DNA of 64,000 nt from Botryococcus braunii (GCA_002005505.1 MVGU01001231.1:106001-170000), one strand, 5' to 3'; counted from the first letter of the stretch, positions 25,795 to 36,497 are shown. Program-made: numbers and translations. The notes: generated by a model not told the origin, from the letters alone.

Positions 25795-26494
25795 TGTTGA
25801 GTTCTGAACAGTATTATTGAATGCCTTGTGCTTTAGGTGATCTTCAGGTGTGCACTATTAGGATATGGGTCCATTGAGAACACAAGGTACCTTGAGACAC
25901 GTTAGATTGTGAACGCTTTCGAACATAAGGTACAATCTGATCTAGATTACGCGTTAGTGTGAAAGGACTATTAAAGCTGCAATCACCGCACAGTCGAGCA
26001 ACTGGTTTGGAAAGATACTGGGCACATAAGGATGCCAGTCTTGTTCACTCAGTTGCATGTGTCTAAAGAGCAGACAGTCGTCTTGGACTGTAGCTGGAGA
26101 GGCACGAACTCACGACCTGTCTGCTTGCTTACAGGTGCGGTGACGCAGAGTGTGTATTGGTAATGTGTTCATGTTTGATTGCTTGTTTGTAAGTGAACCA
26201 TCTTAGTGTACAATCAAGTCTCCCAAACAGCTAAGGGACGGAGTCTTGATTGAGTATAGGAAGGTCCTTGCTTTCGGCCGTCAGGAGCTTATCCGTGTAT
26301 AGATGCTCATTGACAGATCAACGTGTAACGGAACTGGTTTGGAAAGATACTGGGCACATAAAGATGCCAGTCTTGTTCACTCAGTTGCATGTGTCTAAAG
26401 AGCAGACAGTCGTCTTGGACTGTAGCTGGAGAGGCACGAACTCACGACCTGTCTGCTTGCTTACAGGATACGCCACTGCCCATAACCGTTTACA
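25795..26494 (+). mobile_element. Copia LTR A, plus orientation, 5'-type
   Basis: 700 bp, TGTTGAGTTC to TTTACA. It is a 5' LTR because a primer-binding site follows directly. It carries the duplicated module (about 26001-26135 and 26333-26467), each copy holding a stem of AGCAGACAGTCGT with ACGACCTGTCTGCT. Its inverted partner LTR B lies 428 bp downstream. Confidence 0.85.
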
Positions 26495-26508
26495 GGTTAT
26501 GGGCCCAC
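26495..26508 (+). promoter_or_regulatory. Primer-binding site, initiator tRNA-Met anticodon arm
   Basis: GGTTATGGGCCCAC is the exact complement of the anticodon stem-loop of plant initiator tRNA-Met as I know it (GTGGGCCCATAACC). It directly abuts the LTR end. Priming from an internal tRNA fragment is known for Drosophila copia and yeast Ty5. Confidence 0.8.
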
Positions 26509-26922
26509 GCCCTTCCAGCTCAGCCAAGGGCAGACAGGAGTGCATGTCATCATCGGATGCATCTGTACCGGGGTTTTCACAGACTCACTTGACGGCAAGA
26601 AGAGGAAACAAAGGAACAACTGAGTACTCACTCAGAAGGCCTGCCTACAGAGTCTTCAATCTCTTGCAAGAGACCTCCTGATAGAAACCTCCAATTGGGA
26701 GGTTTCTATCGTGAAGTTCGCACCTGAGTTTGTAATCCGTAGTCGTTATCGTGAGACCATCAGTAGGTCCGGGTGGTCAGGTGATGGAATTGCTGAAGAA
26801 CATTTTGCATATTAAGTTACACAAGTTTACGTGCTAGACCTCGAAAGGATGGAATACTTAAAAGTGCTGTGGTGTACGCCGGAAGTTTATGCTTGATCAG
26901 CTGTGTCAGGCTGAACGCTGTG
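26509..26922 (+). other. Copia 5' leader remnant and junction
   Basis: The first 60 or so bases match the leader of the intact element (complement of about 36820-36873), then similarity fades. No gag frame is present. A perfect 13-bp hairpin sits at 26680-26710 (GATAGAAACCTCC / GGAGGTTTCTATC). The stretch ends where LTR B begins in the opposite orientation. Confidence 0.55.
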
Positions 26923-27622
26923 TGTAAAAGGTTATGGGCAGTGGCGTATCCTGTAAGCAAGCAGACAGGTCGTGAGTTCGTGCCTCTCCAGCTACAGTCC
27001 AAGACGACTGTCTGCTCTTTAGACACATGCAACTGAGTGAACAAGACTGGCATCCTTATGTGCCAAGTATCTTTCCAAACCAGTTCCGTTACACGTTGAT
27101 CTGTCAATGAGCATATATACACGGATAAGCTCCTGACGGCCGAAAACAAGTACCTTCCTATACTCAATCAAGACTCCGTCCCTTAGCTGTTTGGGAGACT
27201 TGATTGTACACTAAGATGATTCGCTTACAAACAAGCAATCAAACATGAACACATTACCAATACACACTCTGCGTCACCGCACCTGTAAGCAAGCAGACAG
27301 GTCGTGAGTTCGTGCCTCTCCAGCTACAGTCCAAGACGACTGTCTGCTCTTTAGACACATGCAACTGAGTGAACAAGACTGGCATCCATATGTGGCCAGT
27401 ATCTTCCCAAACCAGTTGCTCGACTGTGCGGTGATTGCAGCTTTAATAGTCCTTTCACACTAACGCGTAATATAGATCAGATTGTACCTTATGTTCGAAA
27501 GCATTCACAATCTAACGTGTCTCAAGGTACCTTATGTTCTCAATGCACCCATATCCTAATAGTGCACACCTGAAGATCACCTAAAGCACAAGGCATTCAA
27601 TAATACTGTTCAGAACTCAACA
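26923..27622 (-). mobile_element. Copia LTR B, 3' LTR of an inverted element
   Basis: 700 bp. Read on the minus strand it runs TGTTGAGTTC to TTTTACA and closely matches LTR A. On the element side it is bordered by the polypurine tract GGCAAGGGGAAG (27623-27634, minus strand), so it is a 3' LTR. Confidence 0.88.
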
Positions 27623-27642
27623 CTTCCCCTTGCCTGCATGCT

Positions 27643-30193
27643 TTATGTGTATCTTCTCAAACCTAGTGAATCACGATGACCAACAAACACGGGCTTAGCA
27701 AGTGGCTTGGTCATAATGTCAGCCACGTTGCGAGCAGATTCCACATAGAGGATATCTACCTGCCCAAGTGCCACAGCTTCCCTAGCATAGTGGAAGCTTA
27801 CTGCAATATGCTTTGTGAATTTGGAATAAAGGGGGTTCCGTAAATTGGAAATACATCCTTGGTTGTCACAGAAAATCTTGACCCTCCAAGGTGCAGCCCC
27901 TATCTCTTCCAAGAAGCCCCTAAGCCAGTTGGCTTCCTTCACAATATGGCCGGCTGCCATAAACTCGGCTTGCACAGTTGAGGTAGCAACTGAGCTCTGC
28001 TTCTTGCTTCCCCACACCACGGCACTACCATAGACTGATAGAACATAGCCAGTGGTGGAATACCTGTGGTCCAGGTCCCCAGCATAGTCGGCATCCACAT
28101 AGCCTTCTAGCTCATGCCCCTTTCCACCCAGAGTAAGAGCTAATTCTCTGGGTATCTCTCAAATACTTCAGCACTCGGATGGCCTCATTCCAGTGTGAAG
28201 TAGTGGGTGTCATTCTATACCTTGACAACACTCCAACAGCCTGTGAAATGTCAGGCCGTGTTGTATTGGCAATGTATAGCAACGACCCAATCAACTCGCA
28301 ATATCGATGACCAGGTGGCAGAGAGGTACCTGCCCCATGTGACATACCATCTGAGGACTCGGGTCTGCTGCTAGCCACGAAGTCCTTGGACATGGGCGTA
28401 TCAGCCACACGCCCATCATTACCCACGCCAAACTTCTCCACAAGAGCATCAATCTTGGGAGTGCAGCTCATAGAAATAGTACCCTCATCTCTATTTCTAA
28501 GAACCTGACATCCCAAAAAATCATGCACCTCTCCTAGATCATGAATGGTAAAGTCCTTCTTCAGAAGTTCCTTTCCCCACTCAATCTCTGAGATCACTCG
28601 AGCAACAATGAGGAGGTCATCTACATAGACCAAAATGAATGACAGGTTGCCATCAGGGGCCCTCCTGATGTACACACCTGCATCACTCTTGCAGACACTA
28701 TACCCCATGACACTCAGCTTGTCAATCAGGGTCTTATGCCATGCCCTAGGGGCCTGTTTAAGGCCATAGAGTGCCTTCCTCAGTTTACACACTACTCTCG
28801 TATTGCCATTCTCAAAACCTGGAGGTTGAGTCACAAATACTTCCTCCTCCAATTCCCCATTAAGAAAGGCAGTCTTGATATCCACCTGGTGGATCTCAAG
28901 ATTCTGTGTGGCAGCTACTGCTAGCACAGCCCTCCTTGCCCCATAACTGCTGGTGGGTGCAAATACCTCCCCAACATCTATCCCAGGGATCTGTCTACAC
29001 CCTTGGGCAACCAATCTCGCTTTAAAGCGAGTAACATTCCCATGTGCATCATTCTTAGTGGAGAAGATCCAATGGACAGGAATAACTTTCTGTCCATGTG
29101 GCCTGTCCACATATTCTAGAACCTCATGGGTATCAAGTGAATCCATCTCTTCCCTCATTGCTTGTTGCCAAAAATCCCACTGAGGAGAGCGTTGCGCTTC
29201 CCTCAGGTTAGATGGCACATGAACCTTTCCCAGTTTAACATAAGGTACATTCTGTACCTTATGCTGGGACTCTGCAGTACTGTCAACACTCCTGGGACTG
29301 TTGTCTTTTATATCCCTCTGATCCTGGTTCCCAAAATAAGGTACATTTTGTACCTTATGCTGAGACCCGGCAGTACAGCCAGAACTGCCAGATCCCTTTC
29401 CAACTCTCTCTCTCTCTCTTGGACTGCCAGACTCATGCGCTCCACCATTACAATCTCTCACCTTTCTCAATGCAGATGGAAGCAGCAGCTCTCTCTCTCT
29501 CCTGGACTCACACCTGGGTACACTACTATGACTTTCGTGAGCTGCGCCTATTGTGTCAGACTGCACCCCACAAGCATGATTGGCTCTCAGCTCAACTTGG
29601 CTGCATGCTTCCCCTGCTGCTGGCACTTCTGGTCCACTACTCTCCTCGCTAACATCTTCTCCAAGCATGGCCTCCCCTGTCTCAACCTGCCTCTTCAAAT
29701 CAGGGAGACCTACCAAGGGTGGCTCACTCACAAGTACCTGGCCTGTGCCAGGGTCATGCATGGAGACCTCTACTGTGTCCCTCCTAGCCTGGCGCTGTTC
29801 GTAGCGCTGATCCCTTGTGAGGGTGGTTCCTGGAGGAAGTTTATGTTGAGACTTCCCCTGGACCCTGACCCCCTCCTGCATCTTCTGCAGTTTGTCCAAT
29901 TGCGATTGCGCTTCAACACCCCCCCGAGCTAAATTTTGAAGATGTCCCAGCACTGACCATGACTGCTGTGAGGTTCCTGAGGTGGCAGGAGAGCCATCCT
30001 GGCTGCTGGGGGCTCCAGCCACAGGTCCGACTGAGCTTTTCAACCTGCTGTGGTCCTCTGGAGAGCTGGCAGTGGTAGCAGGATATCCAGTGGGCTTGCG
30101 TTCCACCACTGGGTCATCCCCTGCTTCCCAAAAATTCACGGGAATGGCTGTTGGTGAGCCAGGGACATTGGAATTGCCCCCCTGCCATGCGAG
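27643..30193 (-). pseudogene. Copia pol 3' half (connector, RT, RNase H), truncated and frameshifted
   Basis: Minus strand. The frame from 30193 through 28112 covers the connector (NFWEAGDD), then reverse transcriptase with VDIKTAFLNGELEEEV, LYGLKQAPRAWHK and the YVDD active site. At about 28140 an extra C (ATACCCAGAG against ATACCAGAG in the inverted copy) shifts the frame. RNase H continues in another frame to 27643 (YVDADYAGD, HIVKEANWLRGFLEEIG, DNQGCISNLRNPL, ADIMTKPLAKP). Gag, protease, integrase and the 5' LTR are absent. At 30193/30194 the sequence switches abruptly to the plus-strand copy of the RT, which makes a head-to-head junction. Confidence 0.9.
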
Positions 30194-30598
30194 GATGATT
30201 TTTTGGGATGTCAGGTTCTTAGAAATAGAGATGAGGGTACTATTTCTATGAGCTGCACTCCCAAGATTGATGCTCTTGTGGAGAAGTTTGGCGTGGGTAA
30301 TGATGGGCGTGTGGTTGATACGCCCATGTCCAAGGACTTCGTGGCTAGCAGCAGACCCGAGTCCTCAGATGGTATGTCACATGGGGCAGGTACCTCTCTG
30401 CCACCTGGTCATCGATATTGCGAGTTGATTGGGTCGTTGCTATACATTGCCAATACAACACGGCCTGACATTTCACAGGCTGTTGGAGTGTTGTCAAGGT
30501 ATAAAATGACACCCACTACTTCACACTGGAATGAGGCCATCCGAGTGCTGAAGTATTTGAGAGATACCAGAGAATTAGCTCTTACTCTGGGTGGAAAG
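30194..30598 (+). pseudogene. Copia RT C-terminal fragment, plus orientation (first part of an interrupted element)
   Basis: It encodes FLGCQVLRNRDEGTISMSC through LRDTRELALTLGGK, the part just after the RT active site. It is nearly identical to the complement of 28112-28520. It stops at the target site of the nested element and resumes at 37582. The last five bases (GAAAG, 30594-30598) are the left target-site duplication. Confidence 0.9.
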
Positions 30599-31267
30599 TG
30601 TAAAAGGTTATGGGCAATCGGCTTTCCCTGTACAAAGCAGACAGGTCGTCAATAGACGAAGTTACTCCAGCTACAGTCCGTACGACTGTCTGCTGAGTGT
30701 CACACACAACTGTTGGACAAGACTAGCATCTGGTAATGCCCAGCATCTTTCACAACCAGTTGCGTTACATCATTATCTTGTACACAAGCACCGATCAAGC
30801 AATCACTAGATAAGGCTCTAGACGGTTACGTTCAAGTACATGCCTATACTCCCTGAAGTCACTGTCCCTTGTCTGTTTGAGTGACTACAGGGTACACTAA
30901 GCTTGTTCACTCTCACAATAGCAACAATGATACAACACACACTGCCGCACTGTACCTGTACAAAGCAGACAGGTCGTCAATAGACGAAGTTACTCCAGCT
31001 ACAGTCCGTACGACTGTCTGCTGAGTGTCACACACAACTGTTGGACAAGACTAGCATCTGGTAATGCCCAGCATCTTTCACAACCAGTTGGTATTCACTC
31101 CGGTGGGGCAGCCTTAAGAGTTCATCCGACAAACGTGTGATCTAGATAGGATTGTACCTTATGTTCGAAAACGTCCAGAATCTGCCGTGTCTCAAGGTAC
31201 CTTATGTTCTCAATGGACCCATATCCTAATAGTGCACACATGAAGATCACTTAAAGCACAAGGCACA
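30599..31267 (-). mobile_element. 3' LTR (LTR C) of the nested copia element
   Basis: 669 bp. Compared with LTR D it lacks 25 bases close to the TG end, next to the polypurine tract, leaving AAGGCA joined to CACTTCCCC. Both internal modules are present, each with AGCAGACAGGTCGT pairing with ACGACTGTCTGCT (first pair 30636-30649 / 30682-30694). Confidence 0.92.
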
Positions 31268-31283
31268 CTTCCCCTTGCCTGCA
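31268..31283 (-). promoter_or_regulatory. Polypurine tract of the nested copia element
   Basis: The minus strand reads GCAGGCAAGGGGAAG directly before the 3' LTR, the expected plus-strand DNA primer position. Confidence 0.75.
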
Positions 31284-31287
31284 TGCT

Positions 31288-33609
31288 TTATGTGTATCTT
31301 CTCAAACCTAGTGAATCACGATGACCAACAAACACGGGCTTGGCAAGTGGCTTGGTCATAATGTCAGCCACATTGCGAGCAGATTCCACATAGAGGATAT
31401 CTACCTGCCCAAGTGCCATAGCTTCCCTAGCGTAGTGGAAGTTTACTGCAACGTGCTTTGTGAATTTGGAATACAGGGGGTTCCGTAAATTAGAAATGCA
31501 TCCTTGGTTGTCACAGAAAATTTTGACCCTCCAAGGTGCAGCCCCTATCTCTTCCAAGAAGCCCCTTAGCCAGTTGGCTTCCTTCACAATATGGCCAGCT
31601 GCCATAAACTCAGCTTGCACAGTTGAGGTAGCAACTGAACTCTGCTTCTTGCTTCCCCAAACCACGGCACTACCATAGACTGATAGAACATAGCCAGTGG
31701 TGGAATACCTGTGGTCCAGGTCCCCAGCATAGTCGGCATCAACATAGCCTTCTAGCTCAGGGCCCTTTCCACCCAGAGTAAGAGCTAACTCTTTGCTATC
31801 TCTCAAGTACTTCAGCACTCGAATGGCCTCATTCCAGTGTGAGGTAGTGGGTGTCATTCTATACCTTGACAACACTCCAACAGCCTGAGAAATGTCAGGC
31901 CGGGTCGTATTGGCTATGTACAGCAACGATCCAATTAACTCGCAGTATCGATGACCAGGTGGCAGAGGGGTACCAGCCCCATGTGACATACCATCTGAGG
32001 ACTCGGGTCTGCTGCTAGCCACGAAGTCCTTGGACATGGGGGTATCAATCACACGCCCATCATCAGCAACGCCAAACTTCTCCACAAGAGCATCAATCTT
32101 TGGTGTGCAACTCATGGAAATAGTGCCCTGAACTCTATTGCGTAGGACCTGACACCCCAGGAAATCATTCACCTCTCCCAAATCATGGATGGTGAAGTCC
32201 TTCTTCAATAACTCTTTCCCCCACTCAATCTCTGCAACCACTCTGGCAACTATGAGAAGATCATCGACATAAACAAGAATAAACGACAGATTACCATCAG
32301 GGGCCCTCCTGATGCATACCCCAGCGTCGCTCTTGCACACACTATACCCCATCACGCTCAACTTGTCGCTCAAGGTCTTGTGCCAAGCCCTTGGGGCTTG
32401 TTTAAGACCGTAGAGTGCCTTCCTGAGCTTGCACACAACTCTCGTGTTGCCATTCTCAAATCCTGGTGGTTGGGTCACATAGACCTCTTCCTCCAACTCC
32501 CCATTGAGAAAAGCTGTCTTGATATCCACTTGGTGGATCTCAAGATTTTGTGTGGCAGCCACTGCCAGCACAGCTCTCCTAGCACCATAGCTGCTGGTAG
32601 GTGCAAAAACCTCACCAACATCTATACCAGGAATCTGTCTGCAACCCTGGGCAACCAATCTTGCTTTAAACCGAGTGACATTCCCATGTGCATCGTTTTT
32701 TGTAGAAAAAATCCAATGAACAGGGATAACTTTCTGCCCATGGGGTCTTTCCACATACTGCATAACCTCATGGGTGTCTAAAGACTCCATCTCCTCTTGC
32801 ATTGCCTGCTGCCAAAACTCCCACTGAGGTGAGCGCTGGGCTTCCCTCAAGTTTGAGGGCACGTGAACTTTTCCCAACCTGACAGAAGGTACACTCTGTT
32901 CCTTATGCTGTGGTGCAGCAGGGCTGTCAGCCTTACTGGTGCTGTTCCCTTCTCTCTCTCTCTCTCCCTGGTTGCCAGAATAAGGTACATTATGTACCTT
33001 ATGCTGGGACTGGGCAGTACTGCCGGGATTATCTGATTCCTTCTCAAGTCTCTCTCTCTCTCCTTGACTACTGGACTCATGTGCAGCACCCTTACATTCT
33101 CGCACCTTCCGCAATGCACAGGGGAGCAGCAGCTCTCTCTCTCTCCTAGACTCACACTTGGGCACACTACCCAGACTTGCCTGAGCTGCGCCTACAATGT
33201 CAGCCTGCACACCATAAGCATGACTAGCCAGTGACTGGGATTGGGCACCAGCTTCCCCTACTGCTGGCATGTCTAAGCCACTACTCTCATCTCTTACATC
33301 TGCACCGAACATAGCCTCGACTGTCTCAACCTGCCCCTGCATATCAGGGAGACCAACCATGTTTGGCTCACTCACAATTGCCTGACCTGGGTCAGGGGCA
33401 TGCAATGGGATGTCAGAATGCTCTCTCCTAGCCACGCGCTGTACATAACGCTGCTCCCTTGTAAGGGTGGTCCCTGGAGGAAGGGGAATTTGTGACTTCC
33501 CCTGCATTCGCAACCCCTCTTGTACCTTCTGCATTTTTTCTACCCGGGATTGAGTTTCTACACCCCCCCTGGCCAGATTCTGCATATGCTCAAGCACCGA
33601 CCACGAGTG
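31288..33609 (-). CDS. Copia pol, RT and RNase H part (downstream of an in-frame TAG)
   Basis: An open frame continues from the upstream pol frame without a shift; only a TAG at 33610-33612 separates them. It holds a charged connector, then RT (VHWIFSTKNDAHGNVTRF, VDIKTAFLNGELEEEVYV, LYGLKQAPRAWHK, YVDDLLIV with the catalytic YVDD), then RNase H (YVDADYAGDLDHRYSTTGYV, AEFMAAGHIVKEANW, CDNQGCISNLRNPL, ESARNVADIMTKPL). It copies element RNA into DNA inside virus-like particles. It has no obvious start codon of its own, so it is presumably translated only by readthrough or is inactive. Confidence 0.92.
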   Translation of the reverse strand, partial: HSWSVLEHMQNLARGGVETQSRVEKMQKVQEGLRMQGKSQIPLPPGTTLTREQRYVQRVARREHSDIPLHAPDPGQAIVSEPNMVGLPDMQGQVETVEAMFGADVRDESSGLDMPAVGEAGAQSQSLASHAYGVQADIVGAAQASLGSVPKCESRRERELLLPCALRKVRECKGAAHESSSQGERERLEKESDNPGSTAQSQHKVHNVPYSGNQGEREREGNSTSKADSPAAPQHKEQSVPSVRLGKVHVPSNLREAQRSPQWEFWQQAMQEEMESLDTHEVMQYVERPHGQKVIPVHWIFSTKNDAHGNVTRFKARLVAQGCRQIPGIDVGEVFAPTSSYGARRAVLAVAATQNLEIHQVDIKTAFLNGELEEEVYVTQPPGFENGNTRVVCKLRKALYGLKQAPRAWHKTLSDKLSVMGYSVCKSDAGVCIRRAPDGNLSFILVYVDDLLIVARVVAEIEWGKELLKKDFTIHDLGEVNDFLGCQVLRNRVQGTISMSCTPKIDALVEKFGVADDGRVIDTPMSKDFVASSRPESSDGMSHGAGTPLPPGHRYCELIGSLLYIANTTRPDISQAVGVLSRYRMTPTTSHWNEAIRVLKYLRDSKELALTLGGKGPELEGYVDADYAGDLDHRYSTTGYVLSVYGSAVVWGSKKQSSVATSTVQAEFMAAGHIVKEANWLRGFLEEIGAAPWRVKIFCDNQGCISNLRNPLYSKFTKHVAVNFHYAREAMALGQVDILYVESARNVADIMTKPLAKPVFVGHRDSLGLRRYT

Positions 33610-35760
33610 CTAAGATGGTTCTGGGGTCCCAACAGTAGAATCCAGGCTGGTGGGGGTTCCTTGGTCATGTGCTGCTATGGTCCCGTCTCCAGACTGATCC
33701 CCAGCACAAAGTCCAGAGGTCCCAGGAGCCCCAGTGGAAAGCGTCTCCACTCCATGGTCATCCTCCTCATCCCAGAACGTGGGTGGAGCAGCAGAGGGAA
33801 TTGCTTGAGGCGTTGCCAGATTCTCACTGCCAAGGGGGGGTGATATCCTAGAATCATAGACAGACCCAGGCTGGACCTTTGATAGACCCACTCTCTCAGC
33901 CCCCCTCAAGTGCTCGATAAAGCTGACGTCCCTACTCTCCTTCCACACTCCATTCCCCACGTACACACGATACGCTTTAGACTGGGGACAATAACCAGTA
34001 AACATCCCAGGGATGGTCTTGGGCCCAAAAACAGACCTTTGGCCACTGGGAATGTGCACATGGGCTACACAGCCAAACGTGCGCAGCACAGACACATCAG
34101 GTTTGACACCAAAGAATAATTCCATGGGGGTCAGGGACCTGCCTGAAGTAGGACCCACATTGTAGAGGAGGGTAGCTGTCTCAAGCGCCTCCTTCCAAAG
34201 GGAAGGGTCTGCTGCAGCATGGACCAACAGAGTCCTTGTTCGCTCCTTCAGGGTCCTATTCATCCTCTCCGCCACCCCATTCTGCTGAGGCGTGTAGGGC
34301 GCTGAGGACTCCATCTTAGTGCCCTGCTGAGCACAAAACTCTTTGAATTGCTGGTTCAGGAACTCTGAGCCCCTGTCAGTCCTCACACACTTCACAACCG
34401 TGCCTCGTTGGGTCTGCCAAAAACGGAGCAGGTCTATCACAGCCTTTGGGATGCAATCCTTTGACTTCACAGGCAGGGAGGCAACTTGGTGTGAACTTTC
34501 ATCCACTACAGTGACCCAATATCGTTCACCTGTGATGGCAGGAGGTGATATGGGACCCACAGTATCCACATGGACTCTATCGAGTGGGTTATGTGCAGGC
34601 CTGGAAGATACAGGGAAAGGAGGTCTGGAGTGTTTCCCTTGTATACACGATTCACAGTGCTTGGGGCACTCAGAGCAGGGAGCAAGGGAGATATTGATTC
34701 CTGTAACCAGATCTTCCTTGGAGAACCTGTGCATGCTGCTGGCACCAGGATGACCTAACCTAGCATGCCACAGGGATCTCTCGCTACACACGTGTCCTTT
34801 CCTAAGATGAGACGCCTCAGCCATGTGATCAATATGTCTGCAGCCAACTTGCTGCCCTCTGACAGGACTAACAAACTCCAAAAAAAACAGACCTCGTGCG
34901 CGGGTGATATCTCCACACCACCCTTCAGGTCCCTTTATGGCTGTGTAACCACCTGCAGTGTCAGTCAGGAAAGATGCTCCATCCTGAATTGCACCAGTGA
35001 CTGAAATGAGGTTGGTATGCGCAGAAGGAACACACTGCACATTGTGCAGCCAGAATACTTCGTGCCTTGCATTCACAAGGCATACAAACCCAGATGCAAT
35101 GATTCCTCCCTTGGCGTCTGAGGTTGCCAAGTGCAGAGGAAGAGGCTGTCCATGCATAACTGGATTATGGAGCAATGAGAGATCATTGACTATATGCACA
35201 GAGGCACCACTATCTATTAACCAAGATGTGCTGCTAGCTCCATGCGAAGTTGGGGCAAGCACATTGAGAGAGATAAACATCGCCTCACCAGAAGGAGGGG
35301 GTGGAGGTGGTAAATGCCACCCCGGAAACGTGTGTTGACTTGTTGGATAGTTATATGCTGAAGGTGGTCCAGGGCTGGAAGCGGATGAAGGCGGGCCACC
35401 CCGGCCAGATCCATGGTCCCACCAGGCTTGAGGAGACGACTGTGGGCCTCCCTGGCCCCAGTAAGCTGCAGGCCCAACGCTTGCCGCTTGCATGTTTTGA
35501 TGCAGAGCCTGCAGCTGCCTGAGCGGTCCGCAGTCAGTCATGAAGTGGCCCTTTGCCTTGCAGAAGTGGCATGTAAGCTCCTCTCTGGGCCTTCTTGCCC
35601 TGCCAGGTCCACGCCCCCTGCCACCAAAAGTAGTTGCAGAGGGGCCAGCGGGAGGCTGTTCGTTTGCTGGTAGTGCTGCTCCAACTCCCGGTACTGCTCC
35701 CACTCCTGGTGCAGCTCCAGCGCTTGATGACGCTCTAGCTACCCCCCAGAGGGACCAGCC
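33610..35760 (-). CDS. Copia gag C-terminus, protease and integrase
   Basis: Minus strand, ends at TAG 33610-33612. It starts with a small-residue-rich linker, then a CCHC zinc knuckle (CHFCKAKGHFMTDC), protease motif WLIDSGASVH, integrase zinc motif (WHARLGH ... CESCIQGK) and the integrase DDE core (HVDTVGPI, VRTDRGSEF, NGVAERMNRTL), and ends at TPEPS before the stop. Relative to the gag frame it is in the -1 frame. The switch falls at a run of six G just before the gag stop, and a seventh G would fuse the two frames. The same connector in the inverted copy at 28112-30193 has no stop at this place. Confidence 0.92.
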   Translation of the reverse strand, partial: GWSLWGVARASSSAGAAPGVGAVPGVGAALPANEQPPAGPSATTFGGRGRGPGRARRPREELTCHFCKAKGHFMTDCGPLRQLQALHQNMQAASVGPAAYWGQGGPQSSPQAWWDHGSGRGGPPSSASSPGPPSAYNYPTSQHTFPGWHLPPPPPPSGEAMFISLNVLAPTSHGASSTSWLIDSGASVHIVNDLSLLHNPVMHGQPLPLHLATSDAKGGIIASGFVCLVNARHEVFWLHNVQCVPSAHTNLISVTGAIQDGASFLTDTAGGYTAIKGPEGWCGDITRARGLFFLEFVSPVRGQQVGCRHIDHMAEASHLRKGHVCSERSLWHARLGHPGASSMHRFSKEDLVTGINISLAPCSECPKHCESCIQGKHSRPPFPVSSRPAHNPLDRVHVDTVGPISPPAITGERYWVTVVDESSHQVASLPVKSKDCIPKAVIDLLRFWQTQRGTVVKCVRTDRGSEFLNQQFKEFCAQQGTKMESSAPYTPQQNGVAERMNRTLKERTRTLLVHAAADPSLWKEALETATLLYNVGPTSGRSLTPMELFFGVKPDVSVLRTFGCVAHVHIPSGQRSVFGPKTIPGMFTGYCPQSKAYRVYVGNGVWKESRDVSFIEHLRGAERVGLSKVQPGSVYDSRISPPLGSENLATPQAIPSAAPPTFWDEEDDHGVETLSTGAPGTSGLCAGDQSGDGTIAAHDQGTPTSLDSTVGTPEPS

Positions 35761-36497
35761 ACTGCTGCAGCTGCCATGGCCTGAGGTGTTCCCTCTGCGG
35801 GTGGGTCCTTGTACCCACGGCTGGCTGCGGCGCGCAGGATTCTTTGAATCAGCTCCAATGGCGGCTTGTCGGTTGCCATAACCTCCAGGGACTCGAGCCT
35901 CAGCACAGGAGGGAGGCCCTTCACCATCAGCTCCCCAACATTGTGGTCCAAGAGGATGAACGCGTTGTTTCTGAGACTTGTAGCCAGATCCATCATTCTG
36001 TAGAGGTAGACCTTGAGTGTCTCCCCTGTCTTAATGCCCTGCTCCATTTCCTTGTACCACTCAATGATGTCTTGGTTGCTCCCTCCAGTGTGACTGTTCT
36101 TCACCCACGTGATGAAGTCGAACGCTGCTTTGTGGCATGAGATCTGAGAATGCCAGATGACTGGAACTGACTGGATCAGCCACTGCTTGATGGCTGAGTT
36201 CTCCACCGACCCTGGCATTGGCCTCTCCAAAGCTGCTCTGACCCCCTTGGTGTTTGCGCACGCCTCCAAAGCTTCATACCAAAATTCAAAATTGCGCCCT
36301 CCATCATCAAGCATGACGGTCATCTTTGGATTAGAGGTATTGGGGATGTAGGCTGCCTTGTCAATCTCCACCTTTGGTTCTGCAGTGGCTGATTGTGTCC
36401 CGGTCATAGACTGCCTTGGAGTGGCCCCACTGACTTCTCCAGGTTGAGACATTGCTGTTTCACTGCTACTTTCCTTTTCTTTGCCCCTTTTTGTCAT
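35739..36497 (-). CDS. Copia gag N-terminal part
   Basis: 252-codon frame starting ATG at 36497 and ending TAG at 35739-35741. It carries the UBN2-type copia gag pattern (FEFWYEALEACANTKGVRAAL, IIEWYKEMEQGIKTGETLKVYLYRMMDLATSL, LVKGLP-like LMVKGLPPVL). It forms the particle shell. The zinc knuckle that normally ends copia gag is in the overlapping -1 frame, so either programmed frameshifting or a one-base indel is involved. Confidence 0.88.
   Translation of the reverse strand: MTKRGKEKESSSETAMSQPGEVSGATPRQSMTGTQSATAEPKVEIDKAAYIPNTSNPKMTVMLDDGGRNFEFWYEALEACANTKGVRAALERPMPGSVENSAIKQWLIQSVPVIWHSQISCHKAAFDFITWVKNSHTGGSNQDIIEWYKEMEQGIKTGETLKVYLYRMMDLATSLRNNAFILLDHNVGELMVKGLPPVLRLESLEVMATDKPPLELIQRILRAAASRGYKDPPAEGTPQAMAAAAVAGPSGG

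Noticed and set aside
30203..30655. Plus-strand 150-codon frame read as a stand-alone gene
   Set aside because: It is the copia RT fragment running artificially into the nested element's LTR.
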